Below, piece by piece: positions 21,589 through 33,351 of a stretch of DNA of 64,000 nucleotides. The stretch is taken from positions 227,982,777 through 228,046,776 of the forward strand of contig CM071568.1 of assembly GCA_036426205.1 (NCBI GenBank), in the 5' to 3' direction. The position numbers and the translations under genes are program-made. This DNA comes from Ascaphus truei (taxonomy: Eukaryota > Chordata > Amphibia > Anura > Ascaphidae). Below the pieces are notes generated by a model. The model was not told the DNA's origin, did no database searches, and saw only the letters and a program-made list of their open reading frames with translations. Each line of letters opens with the position of its first letter. Positions within the stretch are counted from its first letter, which is position 1.

Positions 21589-23177
21589 TATGTAACACCA
21601 TATTGGTGGCTTAAAATGATATACATAAAGCAAAAAATGAATGGTTGGTTCACATTATATGAATATAATAATACAAAAAAAAGGCATGATCATATACTCT
21701 AAAAGTCCAAGCTTGCTGTAATTTCCAGGAGTTTCATATCAGCTGATATTAAAGGCAAACTGCTCTTGCTTAATTCACCATCAGTATGATAATGACAAAT
21801 GTTTGCAAAAGAAGTGCGTCATTCTTTTGTTATTTTTGTCTTCCTTAGCTGACCCTGGGGCCCAGCGCACGATCATGGTATAAACTGGGATCCTTCCATG
21901 AGGAGTGACAAGGGATCTGAACAGGCGCACACGCATACGTACGAGATCGTGTGGGCATTACTGCACTGTATACTCAGCCCCATTTGTGAACTAAACATTT
22001 ACATATAGAAACATGTAGACATATTTATTTAAACACATGTTTAGAAGAAAACCAGAGTATGTGTTTGTGGTCGAATTATTGGTCAATTATAATTGTGTTG
22101 TAATCAGAGAAATACACATTAAATAAAACACTCGCCCAAAATTGTTTTTTTAAACACAGTTGATTACCCTAACGATTCTTGCTGCTTGTTAATAAAGGTT
22201 TGTTTTTATTAGCGGGGGTGAGTGGCTGGACAAGTTTTTCTCTCCGCTGAGCTCAAATGATGCTTTTTGGCTTGAAATCCTCCTTTATACAGAGATATAG
22301 ATAGTGGCGAAAGGTCAGGGTATACAGTGAATTTCCTCATAGATCTATTTGATGGATTTGATCTATTTGATGATTTGGCACTGACAGGGCTAGCAGAGCC
22401 ACCCTCGTATGCAGGGAGGTGAGACAGATTTGCGTTTAAGTGGTGGTATGTAAAAGGAGAATGATCAACTATAGAGAAAAGATAGAGTAACGTGCTGAGA
22501 AAAATCGGTGACTATTTACAGTTGATGGTTTACTGATCTCAGGCGGGCGGTGGCACCATGGAATAGATATAGGTAAGCTAGACATGCCGTTCCAGAAGTT
22601 TAATTAAAGAGAACAAGTTCGTCAATTGTGTAAGTGAAGATGTCTGTAAAAACGCTTAAATACGGAAGCACGACAAGTTTGTCCTGAACTAGTACAGATG
22701 GTTAATTCAGTGGTGTAGGGTTTGCAAGGTGCCAGGGCCATTGCTACAACCACATTTACTGTACTTCAGTGTCACTACCCACAGCGTGACTGGTGTCTCG
22801 CAGGGGACTGCCTAGCTTAGGGGACAGTCGGACCGTGTGGGTGTTTTGATGTTCTTAAAGAGGAGATCTAGTAACAAGTTGAAACGAGACTGGTTAGGAG
22901 ACTGAGGGACAGGAAACCAGAAATAGACAGGATAGAAAAGGAAGTAAGGAAGTAAATATAATACAAAATATGAAATAGTAAATAATAATATAATAAGAAG
23001 GTTTAGAGGAAGAGGAGCAGGGGAAAGTTGAGTATATATTATATCATACACAAAAGTGAATACCGCATTAACAACCAAGAAATAAATGCACTGTCTAAAA
23101 CTATATTAACAGAAAATAACTGAAAAATGGCAGACAAATTATCTGCGGTAGGGGTGTGCTAGAGGAATGAAATAGAG
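21589..23177. other. AT-rich stretch without a recognised gene
   Basis: I see no gene. The part at 23040-23177 may be a one-sided tail of the foldback element that follows, by analogy with the tails at 37371-37481 and 47240-47360 (its complement contains CTCTAGCACACCCCT). Confidence 0.35.
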
Positions 23178-24474
23178 TATAAGAACACAGAAAAAGTAAA
23201 AAGAAAAAAAACTCTAAAGAGCACTCAGACAAAATAATGCAGAAAATAATAGTAGTAATTTATTAAATCAAAATAAGATGGAAAACAAAAAACAGCCTGA
23301 CTGAAACCCTGCCTGACTAAACAAGATAAATTAACATAGGACAATGAAAAAAAAAAAATAACGCCAAGAAAACTAAGCTATCATTAAAAAAAACAAAACA
23401 TATAATGAACAAAACCTCAAGAAAATGAAAACCACTATGGGACAAAGTACACATAGTGATCCACACCGGCCGGTCATATAAGGAGATAATGAACAATAAA
23501 CCAATAGAAGAAAATAAATAATAAACCTCTAAAGGAAATAAAATAAACAGAGAGTGGTTGAAAATTACCAGGCATACTATGCTAGTGTATGGGGCACGTA
23601 ATAGAAAGACTATAGGCATGAAACTATAAATATAGTACATGACAGTAAAACATATAAAAGGTGCTTCAGTGACCCAAACACAAAAAATCAATGGTGGACA
23701 TATACAGGAGAGAGGACCCATATACTGAAAAACAGTATAATAGCTGCAAGATGGCAATAGTATATGAAAGTAGTATACCCAACTCCTGTATGGCTGTGAT
23801 GACACGGAAGTCCTGGATAAGCGTAACCACAATCACAAAATAGCAGCTACATCAAAGAGTATTGACAGCAAATGAAATGTCCAGATAAAGAGCCAGCAGG
23901 CAGGGCCAGCAGCATGAAGGTACCACCAACGCGTTTTGCCCGCTAGAAGAAGCCTTAGCGGGTCTCTCTCCTGTATATGTCACCATTGAGTTTTTGTGTT
24001 TGGGTCACTGAAGCACCTTTTATGTTTACTGTCATGTACTATATTTATAGTTTCATTCCTATAGGTCTTTCTATTACAGTGCCCCATACACTAGCATAGT
24101 ATGCCTGGTATATTCAACCACTCTCTGTTTATTATTTCCTTTAGAGGTTATTATTTATTTCTTCTATTGGTTTATTGTTCATATCTCTTATAGACCGGCC
24201 GGTTGTGGATCACTATGGGTACTTGTCCCATAGTGTTTCATTTTCTGAGGTTTTGTTCATTATATGTTTTGTTTTTTATGATAGCTTAGTTTTCTTGGGG
24301 TTATTTTTTTTTTTTCATTGTCCTATGTTAATTTATCTTGTTAGTCAGGCAGGGTTTCAGTCAGCTGTTTTTTGTTTTCCATCTTATTTTGATTTAATAA
24401 AATACTATTATTATTTTCTGCATATTTGTCTGAGTGCTCTTTAGAGGTTCTTTTTCTTTTTCTGTGTTCTTATA
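23178..24474. mobile_element. Foldback element with about 0.5-kb inverted arms
   Basis: The left arm (23178-23717) and right arm (23962-24474) are inverted copies. The left starts AAGAACACAGAAAAAG and the right ends CTTTTTCTGTGTTCTT; inner ends CATATACAGGAGAGAG and CTCTCTCCTGTATATG match. The 245-bp loop has ACCAACGCGTTTTGCC next to a CCCGCTA/TAGCGGG stem, perhaps a decayed version of the hammerhead-like region seen in the other foldback elements. Hydrophobic frames in the arms (for example on the minus strand at 23832-23317) are AT-rich artefacts. Confidence 0.65.
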
Positions 24475-24492
24475 TATATATATTTATATATA

Positions 24493-24773
24493 GGCAACTT
24501 GTGTCAGTTGCAAGTGTGTCTAAAAAGACTGATGGTAACATCATGACAATGATGGTGACATATATAATGACAATATGGGTGATATATATATATATCACCC
24601 ATATGTCATGTATATATGTCACCATCATTGTGGTGACATGATGGTGACATATATACATGACAATATGGGTGATATATATATATCACCCATATTGTCATGT
24701 ATATATGTCACCATCATTGTCATGATGTACCATCAGTCTTTTTAGACACACCTTGCAACGACACAAGTTGCCC
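24493..24773. mobile_element. Nested-palindrome MITE
   Basis: The outer arms are inverted (GGCAACTTGTGTCAGTTGCA at the left; complement at the right ending GACACAAGTTGCC) and include GTGTCTAAAAAGACTGATGG. Inside are two further palindromes centred on GGGTGATATATATATCACCC, with TGGTGACATATATA in alternating orientation. It could fold into a cruciform. There is no coding capacity. Confidence 0.65.
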
Positions 24774-25284
24774 CTGCAAATATTGTTAACAATTACATCT
24801 TAAAAGTCATCATGAACTGACACATCTGCTCCCATTGCTTAAACTGCATCACCGTCTTTCAAGTTAGAAGTATCAGTCATAATGTAATATGTGGATTCAT
24901 GGATTAATATCATATTATGTCTGTGTTGCTCCATGGTGTTTTCTCTGTGGAAAATGCTATTAAGAATATCGATAGTGTGGAACGTAAAGGGTGAACGTTT
25001 TAGACAATCATCCCAGGTACAGAGAGATCTAAGTTCTACCTGTCACGGCGTCCTCATCCTGGACCCTTCTCCAATTTATTAGTGAGAATAATCTCTTACC
25101 TACAGATGGAGCCAGACTTACTTTACCCAGAACTGACGAATAAAAAGCAAACAATATTGGACCCAAACAGATAACGTCCAACAGTCATTTGAAAGAGGAA
25201 AGAATGGGTTTCCCGACACGCTGTTGCCACATCAGATTACTAGAGCCTTGGCTGTTATGTTAGCAATGGATCGCATCCTGATAT
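24774..25284. other. Stretch without a recognised gene
   Basis: No gene, RNA or repeat family is recognised. Confidence 0.35.
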
Positions 25285-25620
25285 ACTACTAAGGCCGTTC
25301 CCGCTGGCACTTGCAGCGGCCGTGTGGCGGACGCTGCAGGGACAAGAGCCGCCCCACAATGGGGCCGGGCCTCGAGCGAGGGGGGGCCGCCGTGCTGCTC
25401 CGACATAAACGCCTGCTCTCAAGAGAAAATGAGAGCAGGAATCGCAACGGAGCGCGAGGCCACGCCCCCTGCCGGTTTCAGCCAACGAGGGCGTACCTGC
25501 CGGGTGACGTCACGGCCCCCGTCTTTCCCCTGCAGCTCTCTGCAGACGGGGGAACTCGGCTGCATGCACCGCAGGCACGTGTACAGCGCAGGCACTGAGG
25601 CGCGTAGCCTAATTCAGTAG
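25285..25620. repeat. CpG-rich block, probable DNA-transposon relic
   Basis: This GC-rich island in AT-rich surroundings holds short inverted segments (CTGCTCTCA/TGAGAGCAG near 25410 and 25435; CCCCGTC/GACGGGG near 25517 and 25543). Overlapping frames on both strands look like GC artefacts. It resembles other GC-rich repeats in the window in composition only. A CpG-island promoter cannot be excluded, but no adjacent gene supports one. Confidence 0.35.
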
Positions 25621-25708
25621 GCTTCTGCAGACTAGCAGAGGTTATGTGCCAACAATATGAAATTCATTCTAGATTTCATTTTTTATAAATCTCATTCCAG
25701 ATCTGTAC

Positions 25709-26220
25709 ATGGAGCTGCAGGGCAACGTCACTCCAACCATAAAAACATACCATTGTGCCAACTATCCCTTAACTACGGATGTGGACAAGTGGTACAGGTC
25801 AAACAAGGATGACATGGCTGAGCGTGCTGAATATCAGCAAACAGCAGCAACTTCCGCATCATCATTCTGTCTACCAAGCATGGGGTTGATGAAAGAGATC
25901 ATTCACAGGCAAGCTACGTTATGTATTGCTGGCTCACTATGAAGCACGTCCGTGTCACTCTATTGGATAAAACTCATTGCAAATTGCGGGACCCACTTGG
26001 ACTCATCCCAGGTTTGTCATTTCCAATAATGGAGCAAACATGGTATGGGCCCTATGACATGGAGAGTTTGAACAAGTTTATGATGATATTGATCCGAATG
26101 GAGAGACTGTGTGTAGAGATATTTGCAGCGGAGGTAAAAGAACAAAACATTTTTTCTATGGATCTGCTATTAAACTACCAAAATATTTGTGAGATTGAGG
26201 ATGCCAAACTACTGCTGTAA
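25709..26220 (+). other. Two overlapping short frames of unknown origin
   Basis: Frames at 25709-25942 and 25921-26220 (77 and 99 codons) overlap in different phases. Their composition is not low-complexity (for example IMEQTWYGPYDMESLNKF), so a frameshifted relic of one coding sequence is possible. I do not recognise a domain and propose no function. Confidence 0.25.
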
Positions 26221-26251
26221 ATGGAGGAGGCAGTAAAACTATGTTATAAAT

Positions 26252-27751
26252 TGTAACAGGTGTTCCCCCCACCCAATCGCATATAGAGTGCATGTGAGGG
26301 GGAACCTATATGTTACCAGGTTGTGGTGTGGTATACCTGCAGGTTCACAGAAGGCCTGAGCCTCCGCTGATGGGAACCTGGGGTAAAACCTCTAGAACGA
26401 TTTCGTACAGCGCCTCCACCTATGTAGGATTCTAGGAGTGTAGAATGTACCCCACACAGACCCAAATATATTAACCACTACACCAGAGCTATATATAACA
26501 CAGGTTACTATATGCAGAATCAACCATAACACATTACACATGCATCAACCATATAGCAACACAGCCATGTCACCCTCTGCCACTAGCTGGCAGCTTAACC
26601 TTGCCCAACTGGGCTATAACCCTTTACACCCCCCTTCCCAACCCCGTGTCCAGAGAGTCCAAGACCATCCAAGTGTGTGAAAAGGCCTGTCATATGTGAG
26701 GAGCAAGTTAAACTTGGTGCACGGTGGAGGTTGTAAATAACTGCTCAGGTGCCCCTGCACCTGGGTGTCTTCGCAAAGGGTTCTACCGGCGCCGCTTCAT
26801 TGGTCCAGCGCGAATGATCTGTACAGGTACCTCCGCCGTTGGTGGGGTCCAGCAGGACGTCCCACCGTAAGGACAGTCTCTGGATCAGCAACACAGCATA
26901 CAGGAACATGCAGCAAACCATTTCACTGGGTTCCTGCGCTAAGGAACCACAGGATCTCTCGCTCTCCCTGCACTAAGGAACTGCACAGGGTCTCTCCCTC
27001 TCCCTGCACTAAGGAACTGCACAGGGTCTCTCCCTCTCCCTGCACTAAGGAACTGCACAGGGTCTCTCTCCTTCCCTGCACTAAGGAACTGCACAGGGTC
27101 TCTCATCAGATCCCTGCCTCGCACACAGCTGAAGGGGCACCGGGTCCTTACCTAAGGGCCTGTCCCTATGAACACCCACCCTCACTAGTGGGGAGTCAGG
27201 GCCTCAACTTTAGCCCGGGGTACTTCTGGCCTAGGGCAGAAGCTCGCAGCTCTCTGCCCCCCTTCCTTCCCCCACTGTCTCCTCAGTCTTTCTGACTTCC
27301 AGCACATTGCCCATACAATGTATCCACTCTCTGCAGGGGAAACTGCAAACACTATTGGCTGCCTGCAATCATCTGACTCACCTGCCTCTAAGCCTGCTGG
27401 GAGTTGGAGTCCCCTCTGCGGCTTTTCCCTATGAGGACCGCATGGCCGCCTCTCTAATGGTCGCCTACCTCTCTCTATCTGCGCCTGCGCTAGACTAATG
27501 GCCGCCGCGCCACTTTCCTAAGCATGCGCAACATCTAGGGGGCTTTCCTGCCTCCCTACACTTTCCTGCGCTTTGTGTAATGGCCGTCGCGACTGCAAAT
27601 GCGCACCGCGCATGCGCAAATGCGCACAAGATGGCGGCACCCTATCACTGATGTTGCCGGGAGTTGAGATCGCCCCTGCAACTGCCTGACATAGTGTGGG
27701 GGTACCCGCTACTCTGCGCAGGTGAGGAGGGCCAGGGGGGACCCAGCTACA
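26252..27751 (-). mobile_element. Long LTR in reverse orientation
   Basis: The plus-strand start TGTAACAGGTGTTCCCCCC with CACCCAATCGCATA is the complement of the 3' end shared by the LTRs at 17.7, 33.6 and 39.4 kb (ATTGGGTGGG ... TTACA). The complement of GGTGGAGGCGCTG lies at about 26410. The other end is probably GCTACA at 27746-27751. At 1.5 kb it is about twice the length of its relatives, partly through a 36-bp tandem repeat and a GC-rich segment with GCGCATGCGC at 27610. No clear target duplication is visible. Confidence 0.5.
26938..27113. repeat. 36-bp minisatellite inside an LTR
   Basis: Four to five near-identical units carry CTGCACTAAGGAACTGCACA followed by GGGTCTCTCC. The unit is a multiple of 3, so open frames with 12-residue repeats appear on both strands (CTKELHRVSPSP type); these are not taken as genes. 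Confidence 0.8.
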
Positions 27752-27960
27752 TAATTATGGGTGATTTTAATATATATTGCTTTTTGGGTGTGCTAAGAAA
27801 CAATTACATGGTCCAAATTATTGAGGAACCAATCAGGAAAGGGGCATTACTGGACTTGGTAATATCAAACAATGTAGCAATAATAAAACATATTCAAGTT
27901 CGATAAGATTAGGGAAACAATGATCATAACATGGTCCCATTTGAAATAAATGACCCCAAA
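27752..27960 (+). pseudogene. CR1-like LINE endonuclease fragment
   Basis: Translation gives IIMGDFNIY, then NNYMVQIIEEPIRKGALLDL and VISNNVAIIKHIQV, followed after a stop by NDHNMVPFEI. This order (GDFN, PTR-like, LLDLVISN, SDH-like) is that of the apurinic-type endonuclease of CR1/L2-like LINEs. Only about 70 codons remain, with a stop at 27904. It abuts the LTR to its left. Confidence 0.7.
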
Positions 27961-28366
27961 AAGTATTATACCAATGTTATTACCACAATTACAGCGAGTT
28001 AACGCACAAAATAACCTAACTATTGTTTTCATTAGCAATATTGTGAAATACTGTAATGTACCAGCATTAATGTACCGCTTTGTGTTAACGTTGCAATAAC
28101 ATCTGCTACATATGGGATCAACAAAGACTCTTAATTTTAGAAAAGCAGAATTTAGTCAACTAAGGAAGAATCTAGAAGGGATACATTAGGATCAAGTTCT
28201 TGTGGGAAAAAATATGAAAGATAAATGGGCAATCTTCAAAGCATTGTTAGATAAGTGCACATCAGTATATACCTTTGTGTTAATCCTCCAGCGCCAGGGC
28301 AGCTGCGGTGCCGGAGACAAGTCTGGCTACATCTGTATTTACCTTTCATTGAAGTTGATGTGGTCT
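27961..28366. other. Stretch without a recognised gene
   Basis: No gene is visible. It may contain further degraded LINE sequence (GGGATACATTAGGATCAAG, near 28178), but I cannot support a domain. Confidence 0.3.
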
Positions 28367-28374
28367 ACTTAGAT

Positions 28375-28836
28375 CAGTGTTTTTTTAACCTTTTTTTGTT
28401 TAGGGACCCTATAATTGTATTGTGACATGCTGAGGAACCCCAACCCTCTCTAATAGTGCGTCTGAGATCAGATGCATTGTAAGGAACCCCAACCCTCTCT
28501 AATAGTGCGTCTGAGATAAGATGCATTGTAAGGAATCCCACCCTCTCTAATAGCGTGTTTGAGATTAGATGCATTGTAAGGAACCCCAACCCTCTCTAAT
28601 AGCGCGTCTGAGATCAGGTGCATTGTAAGGAACCCCAACCCTTTCTAATAGCGCATCTGAGATCAGATGCATTGTAAGGAACCCCAACCCTCTCTAATAG
28701 CGCGTTTGAGATTAGGTGCATTGTAAATTCTTCTGTATTTGGTAACATTTTCAAATTACCTGAAAATTGCAGAGAACCCTTTAAGAACACCCAGGGGAAC
28801 CCAAGGTTTTCTATAAACCCTTGTTGAAAAACCCTC
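28375..28836. mobile_element. hAT-like MITE with internal 49-bp tandem repeats
   Basis: The left end CAGTGTTTTTTTAACC and the complement of the right end (GTGAGGGTTTTTCAAC) are hAT-like inverted termini. An 8-bp ACTTAGAT lies at 28367-28374 and 28837-28844. Between them are about six units of 49 bp built on AGGAACCCCAACCCTCTCTA and GAGATCAGATGCATTGTA. Confidence 0.75.
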
Positions 28837-28844
28837 ACTTAGAT

Positions 28845-30818
28845 TTTGCAAAGGCTTTTGCTACAGTGCCACATTGACTTAAATGGGAGTTTTCGGCAGA
28901 TCACTTTGCTATCGGTCGCTTTGGGTCTCATTCAATAAGCCTGTGTTGTAACTTTAAATTAATGATTCGCAACTATCGTTTCTCGGTGTCTTGAAAAATT
29001 GCTGACACCAGTCCAAGCTGCCGTTAATAAAGAATCAATATGTGCATCAATACACTCCGCACAATGATAAGTAATTAGCTAAGTTGCCCATCAATCCTTT
29101 GTCCTGTGATCAATCAGCAAAGATTTGGCTCGGGGGTTCACTAAATGGCTATCAGTGGAGCAGAGGAGAAACAAAGATGCAAAGTTCTGTGGCGAAGATC
29201 ATGTGACTAGGCAGTCACTAGGTACAATTGGTGCACTGCTAGAAAGAAGGCAGGGCTCAAAAAGGGGTGTGCCAGAGCTTGTTTCAGAAGAGGAAGGGGA
29301 TGTGACTTTGTAAATGGTTGCTATAGAAACAGAATGCTTGCTACACATTATAATACATTTAAAATGTAATTCAGAGGGTTTTTTTTGTTTTTTTTTGTAA
29401 ATGCTACAAATATTTTCTCATAGTACAGAACTGATTTATTTAAAAAAATAAAATTAAAAAAACAACATGTTGGATATTGCTTGGTCTGCAACTTTAGGTC
29501 CGATTTGACACATCAGCACATATAGAATCGGGCCCTAAACCACTTCTCAGCATATTCATACTGCTTTCCATTTCCTGAATTGTATTGCCCCCTAAAATAG
29601 TGTCTCATGGATGGATTAACCCTTCACTGACAGAGGACTCAAAGAGTCAACAAAGCATAGCAGTGTTGTGCATTGCGGGCCCGACATAGCAAATGGGTTA
29701 AATGGCTGCAGAAGCACATATATAGATATTAAGGAACAAGGACATTCCTATAAATTTAGATGCATATAAGCATGTTACTACTGTATATATCTCCTCCTTA
29801 AAAATGAAAACGGTCGAATAAATAAAAAGCTAGAAATAGATCAGCACATCTTATGTTGTGACTTCATCTTCATTTTGTGCGAGAGATACCTTAAACTAAA
29901 GTGTTGGTCCCGACTACCCACATTTTGGGGTTCCAGCATCTGCCCCTTATTTCAGGCTATTGGTGATCTGTGATGGTTCACTTTATGTTTCTCTGCCTCA
30001 GCTGCCAAACATGAAATGGTATCCTCTCCAGGCCTTGCTTTACGTTTTATTCTGTGATCCGCTATGTGCATAATAGTGAAACTATCTAAAAAAACAACAA
30101 AAAAAACAAAGATTGATCTTGCAGTATATATGTATTGTGCTACTGACCTTTCTGGCCAGCTGTAGGATTTCCTTCTGAGGCCGTGGCCCACAGCGAAGCT
30201 TTAGCTGTGGTTGCAGCCTAGTTGGAGAACAGATTCCTTGATTATCTCCTAATCTGTGCTAAATGAAAACAAATTGCTTTTCCTACACTGACAACTTCAA
30301 GCTATAGTCTCCACGCCACGGGGCAGGAGGTCCTGGTGCGCAGGGGAGATGTGTAAGCTTCCAGAAGCTTTATCTTACCTTCCCCTTGCAGAGAGCTTCC
30401 TTCCCTCACATCAAACTCCTTTCATCTATTTGTCTCCAGGTTCCCGCAACAAAACAAAATGGGCTAATTTTTATTTATAAACATGAAAGGCAAAACTATG
30501 CAGGTCAAAGCTACGCACACTTCTTTTCCTGAGCTCCTATCTCTCAGTGGAAAGTTTCTTTTATTATGATAGACCTCCCGGTGCAGAGTTTATAATGAGG
30601 ACAAATGTTCTAATGACACCAGCGCGACAGGAAGAATAGTTACCAGTGGAATGGCTCTTCCGGCTTTATTTCATTACATCCCTTATTTAGCAAAGAACCT
30701 GGTTAAACGATGAGCTGTACAAATGTGTAAGAGAGCTCTTAAATAATATATTGTTCATTTCTTTTGACCTACTCTTCCCTGAAGCAAATTATTGTCTGAA
30801 GGCAACTTAAAGTGCAAC
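28845..30818. other. Long AT-rich stretch without a recognised gene
   Basis: I see no gene. GGGTCTCATTCAATAAGCC at 28921 resembles the end of the 16.3-kb TIR element and may be an isolated terminus. Poly-T and poly-A runs lie at 29379-29395 and 29442-29464. Confidence 0.35.
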
Positions 30819-31003
30819 GGGGACTATTTACTAAGGTTTCCTAGCTGCAAAACTGGGGGGAAACAGTACAACAGAATTGCACCAGATTTCTCAAAGGAAA
30901 AACTCTCTTGCTTTTAATAGGATTCTTTCCTTTGATAAATATGGTGCTGTTTTTAACACTGTTTGCAGCTCGGAGACTTTTGTAAATAGTGTTTGTGTCT
31001 ATA
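30819..31003. mobile_element. Harbinger-like MITE
   Basis: The left terminus has CTATTTACTAAGGTTTCC and AGCTGCAAAAC. The right terminus, inverted, has CACTATTTACAAAAGTCTCC and GAGCTGCAAAC. The middle is also partly self-complementary (AGAATTGCACCAG... and ...GCTGTTT). No coding capacity; I did not establish the target duplication. Confidence 0.5.
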
Positions 31004-31300
31004 CTTGTGGGAAATATCTACAGTATCCATCTTGCATACTTCCTAAATAACTACAGGTCAATACTCCGCTAATGATCCAGGCCACTTTTTCTTGGAATCT
31101 TATTTTGCAATTGCTAACAGACCAACAAATGACAATACAAAATCAGGACCGGAGTATTGTCATGAAGTTGACTTGGAATTAGATGGCTGATATTTACCAA
31201 CTGCTATTTGCAATTTTTGAAGTACAGGGGTTAGTTACATCAAGGGAAGGACTTCAAGTGGAGTAGATAGCTGCAGTATTAAAGTTGTCTGCCTTATGTT

Positions 31301-32157
31301 TGTAGCCCTGGTAAGAAATTGGGCTATAGGTCTTTCCTCCTTCTGGTATAAGTCCTGGTAAGGGCAGGCTGCCAGAAGTTATCATGGGTTTCCCCCACTT
31401 CAAGCACTGCTCTGAGTGGTGGAGGTAGGTCACCTGACCCTGTGTCTAAGGCAAGAGACACAGGGGAGGGGCCTGCTGAGATCATAAAGAGCAGTGCACT
31501 AGCTATTTAGAGTTAGTCTGCTGTCACACACAAGTCTAGTCTGTTCAGGGAGTGAGAGCAGTGTGACACTGGCTGGTCCAGTACAGCTGCATTAGTTAGT
31601 GTACAGTTGGAGAAGGAGCAGCCTATGAGTAGGGCTGCTAGATCTACAGTGCAGTGAGGTGGACCAATGCCTCTCACCCTGCCTAGGGGGTGAGGGAAGA
31701 GCTAGCCCCACCCTGTGTGCCCGTGGCCTAGGGTGGTGGCAGGAAAAGAGACCATCCTGAGGGAGAGCGGTCTGGAGGAGCTGACAACCTGTACTTGACT
31801 GAACGTACTGCTGCTGTTGTTGCTGTTATTGCTGCTACTGCTGCTGGGCGAATAAAGACCTGCTGCTTTTAAGAAAGATCAACCGTGTGAGACTGGAATC
31901 TCTCTTCCCTGTGTGGGAATTCTCTGGAAGGATTCCACCCCACATTCCTGGGGCTTACCAGAGATGGAGGCGCTGCACCACTAGATGAAACGAAGGCATT
32001 CACCCCAGAAACCTGAACCTGTCATCCCCCATACCATCGCGGGAGACTCAGGCCCTCCTATTGCCAGCAGGTATGCACCACACTCAGACATGTAGCCAGG
32101 CCCTAGTACAGTGTAGGGGGGCTGATCTGCGATTGGCCCCGGGGTCCATGGGCTACA
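31301..32157 (+). mobile_element. LTR followed by a short leader
   Basis: It begins TGTAGCCCTGG and ends GGGCTACA. A CTG/TTG triplet tract lies at 31809-31848, followed at once by AATAAAG (31852). Directly after the LTR comes TTGGAGGCGCTGCTGAGAT (32159), in the position of a primer-binding site; a related TGGAGGCGCTG lies inside the LTR at 31966. Leader-like sequence continues to about 32270 and then stops. It belongs to the family of 17.7, 39.4 and 41.3 kb. Confidence 0.65.
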
Positions 32158-32299
32158 GTTGGAGGCGCTGCTGAGATAAACAGGACAGGTTTTCAGCGAA
32201 GCAGAGCTGGAAGTGTTAGGTACACCTTCCGAGCAAGTGCTACAGAAAGTAGGGCATTTTTCTATCAGAGGGTTATGTATTATAAATGATTACATAACC

Positions 32300-32560
32300 C
32301 TACGGTAGAAATTACATTAAGTCCTTTGATGCTTGTGGCTACCAATGTATACGCAGGTACTTAAAGTTGGATGGCACACCAGTCTTTCTTTACAAAATAT
32401 GAACTTTATTCAGATAGTCAATGTTTCAATGTGTTATACACCTTCATCAGGACTACATAGAAGTGCAATATTGATAAATACACCAAGCGTCGGCCAAAAA
32501 CAAAGTCCCTCCCCCCAAGCCCATTGGGACGTGGACTCATGAATGGGGATGTGTGCATAG
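32300..32560 (-). mobile_element. Fragment of a hammerhead-bearing (Penelope-like) repeat
   Basis: On the minus strand the fragment contains TAGTC, CTGATGA, a GTGT/ACAC stem, GAAACATT and GACTA. TAGTC and GACTA pair perfectly as helix I (32415-32455). The loop after GAAA is shorter than in the other copies and lacks GCGTA, so this copy is decayed. Flanks such as GTAAAGAAAGACTGG (complement, about 32392) are typical of repeat sequence. No reading frame is present. Confidence 0.45.
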
Positions 32561-32702
32561 AAACAATACTAGTAGTGGAAAACAGTGACATAGAATAATG
32601 CTAACATTTTTATAATAATAATAATTTAAACATCTATGATACATATCGTATCCATAAAATGTATAGTACCATAACACTTGAAACGATACATCTTACTGAC
32701 TA

Positions 32703-33351
32703 TGTTACAACGTTAGGCTTTGGCTCTGAATCAGAGCCGAGCATAATCTTTCTCTGGATGTTACTGTCTCTGCCACAAGCTGCCTGGCTTGTCTCCTTGT
32801 GTACTAACCTCTCTAGTTCTCATCTCTAGTTCCTGAGTATCCGGAGGCCTGTTGCTAGTTCCACGCAGAGGCCTGTTCCTGACTCCTGTGCTGAAGCATT
32901 GTTTAGCCAGCACTGGTTCCTGGTACATGCTGCATTTTCCCCTATCAGTGGTTACCTTTCATTTCCTGAGGCCTGCTGCTATTCTCCACGCAAAGGCCTG
33001 CTTTGGACTTCTGTGCTGAAGCGTTGGTTTTCCCCGACGCTGCCTTGCGGTGTACTTCGGCCAGCCTGCTGTCTCCCCCTGCTGAGACCGGCATCATGGG
33101 CTGAGCCCACTCCTCGCGCAGAGGCCACTCCCGCCCTCACGCTCCTAAGCTGAAGCGGGGAACTCCTGACTACCTGTTGCCGAACTCCTGCTTGAATAAC
33201 GACGATGCTGTCTTTTCCAATCCTGACCCTGCTATTTACGACTACGAACTGCGCACTCCAGATCAGTCTGCGCGGACTAAGGTCAGTGATTATATAACCC
33301 CACCTCAGCCCCGTGGTCCGGTCCCGGTTTGTGGCGAGCACAATCGTAACA
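32703..33351 (-). mobile_element. LTR related to that at 52625-53376
   Basis: The right part (CCGGTCCCGGTTTGTGGCGA, then GCACAATCGTAACA) matches the right end of the LTR at 52625-53376, and CCTTTGCGTGG/GAGGCCTG-type repeats recur through both. The left boundary TGTTACAACG is tentative. No internal region or target duplication was identified. Confidence 0.5.

Noticed and set aside
23317..23832. 171-codon hydrophobic minus-strand frame (possible membrane protein)
   Set aside because: It lies in the arm of a foldback element; Phe/Leu/Ile/Tyr richness comes from T-rich sequence.
26765..27295. 176-codon frame with 12-residue repeats
   Set aside because: The repeats are the 36-bp minisatellite inside a reverse-oriented LTR; no domain is visible outside them.
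28375..28836. CRISPR-like array of 49-bp units
   Set aside because: The units are head-to-tail with no spacers, inside a hAT-like MITE in a vertebrate-type genome.
31809..31848. CAG/CTG-type triplet repeat as a coding polyglutamine tract
   Set aside because: It lies inside an LTR just before AATAAA and is not in an open reading frame of any length.
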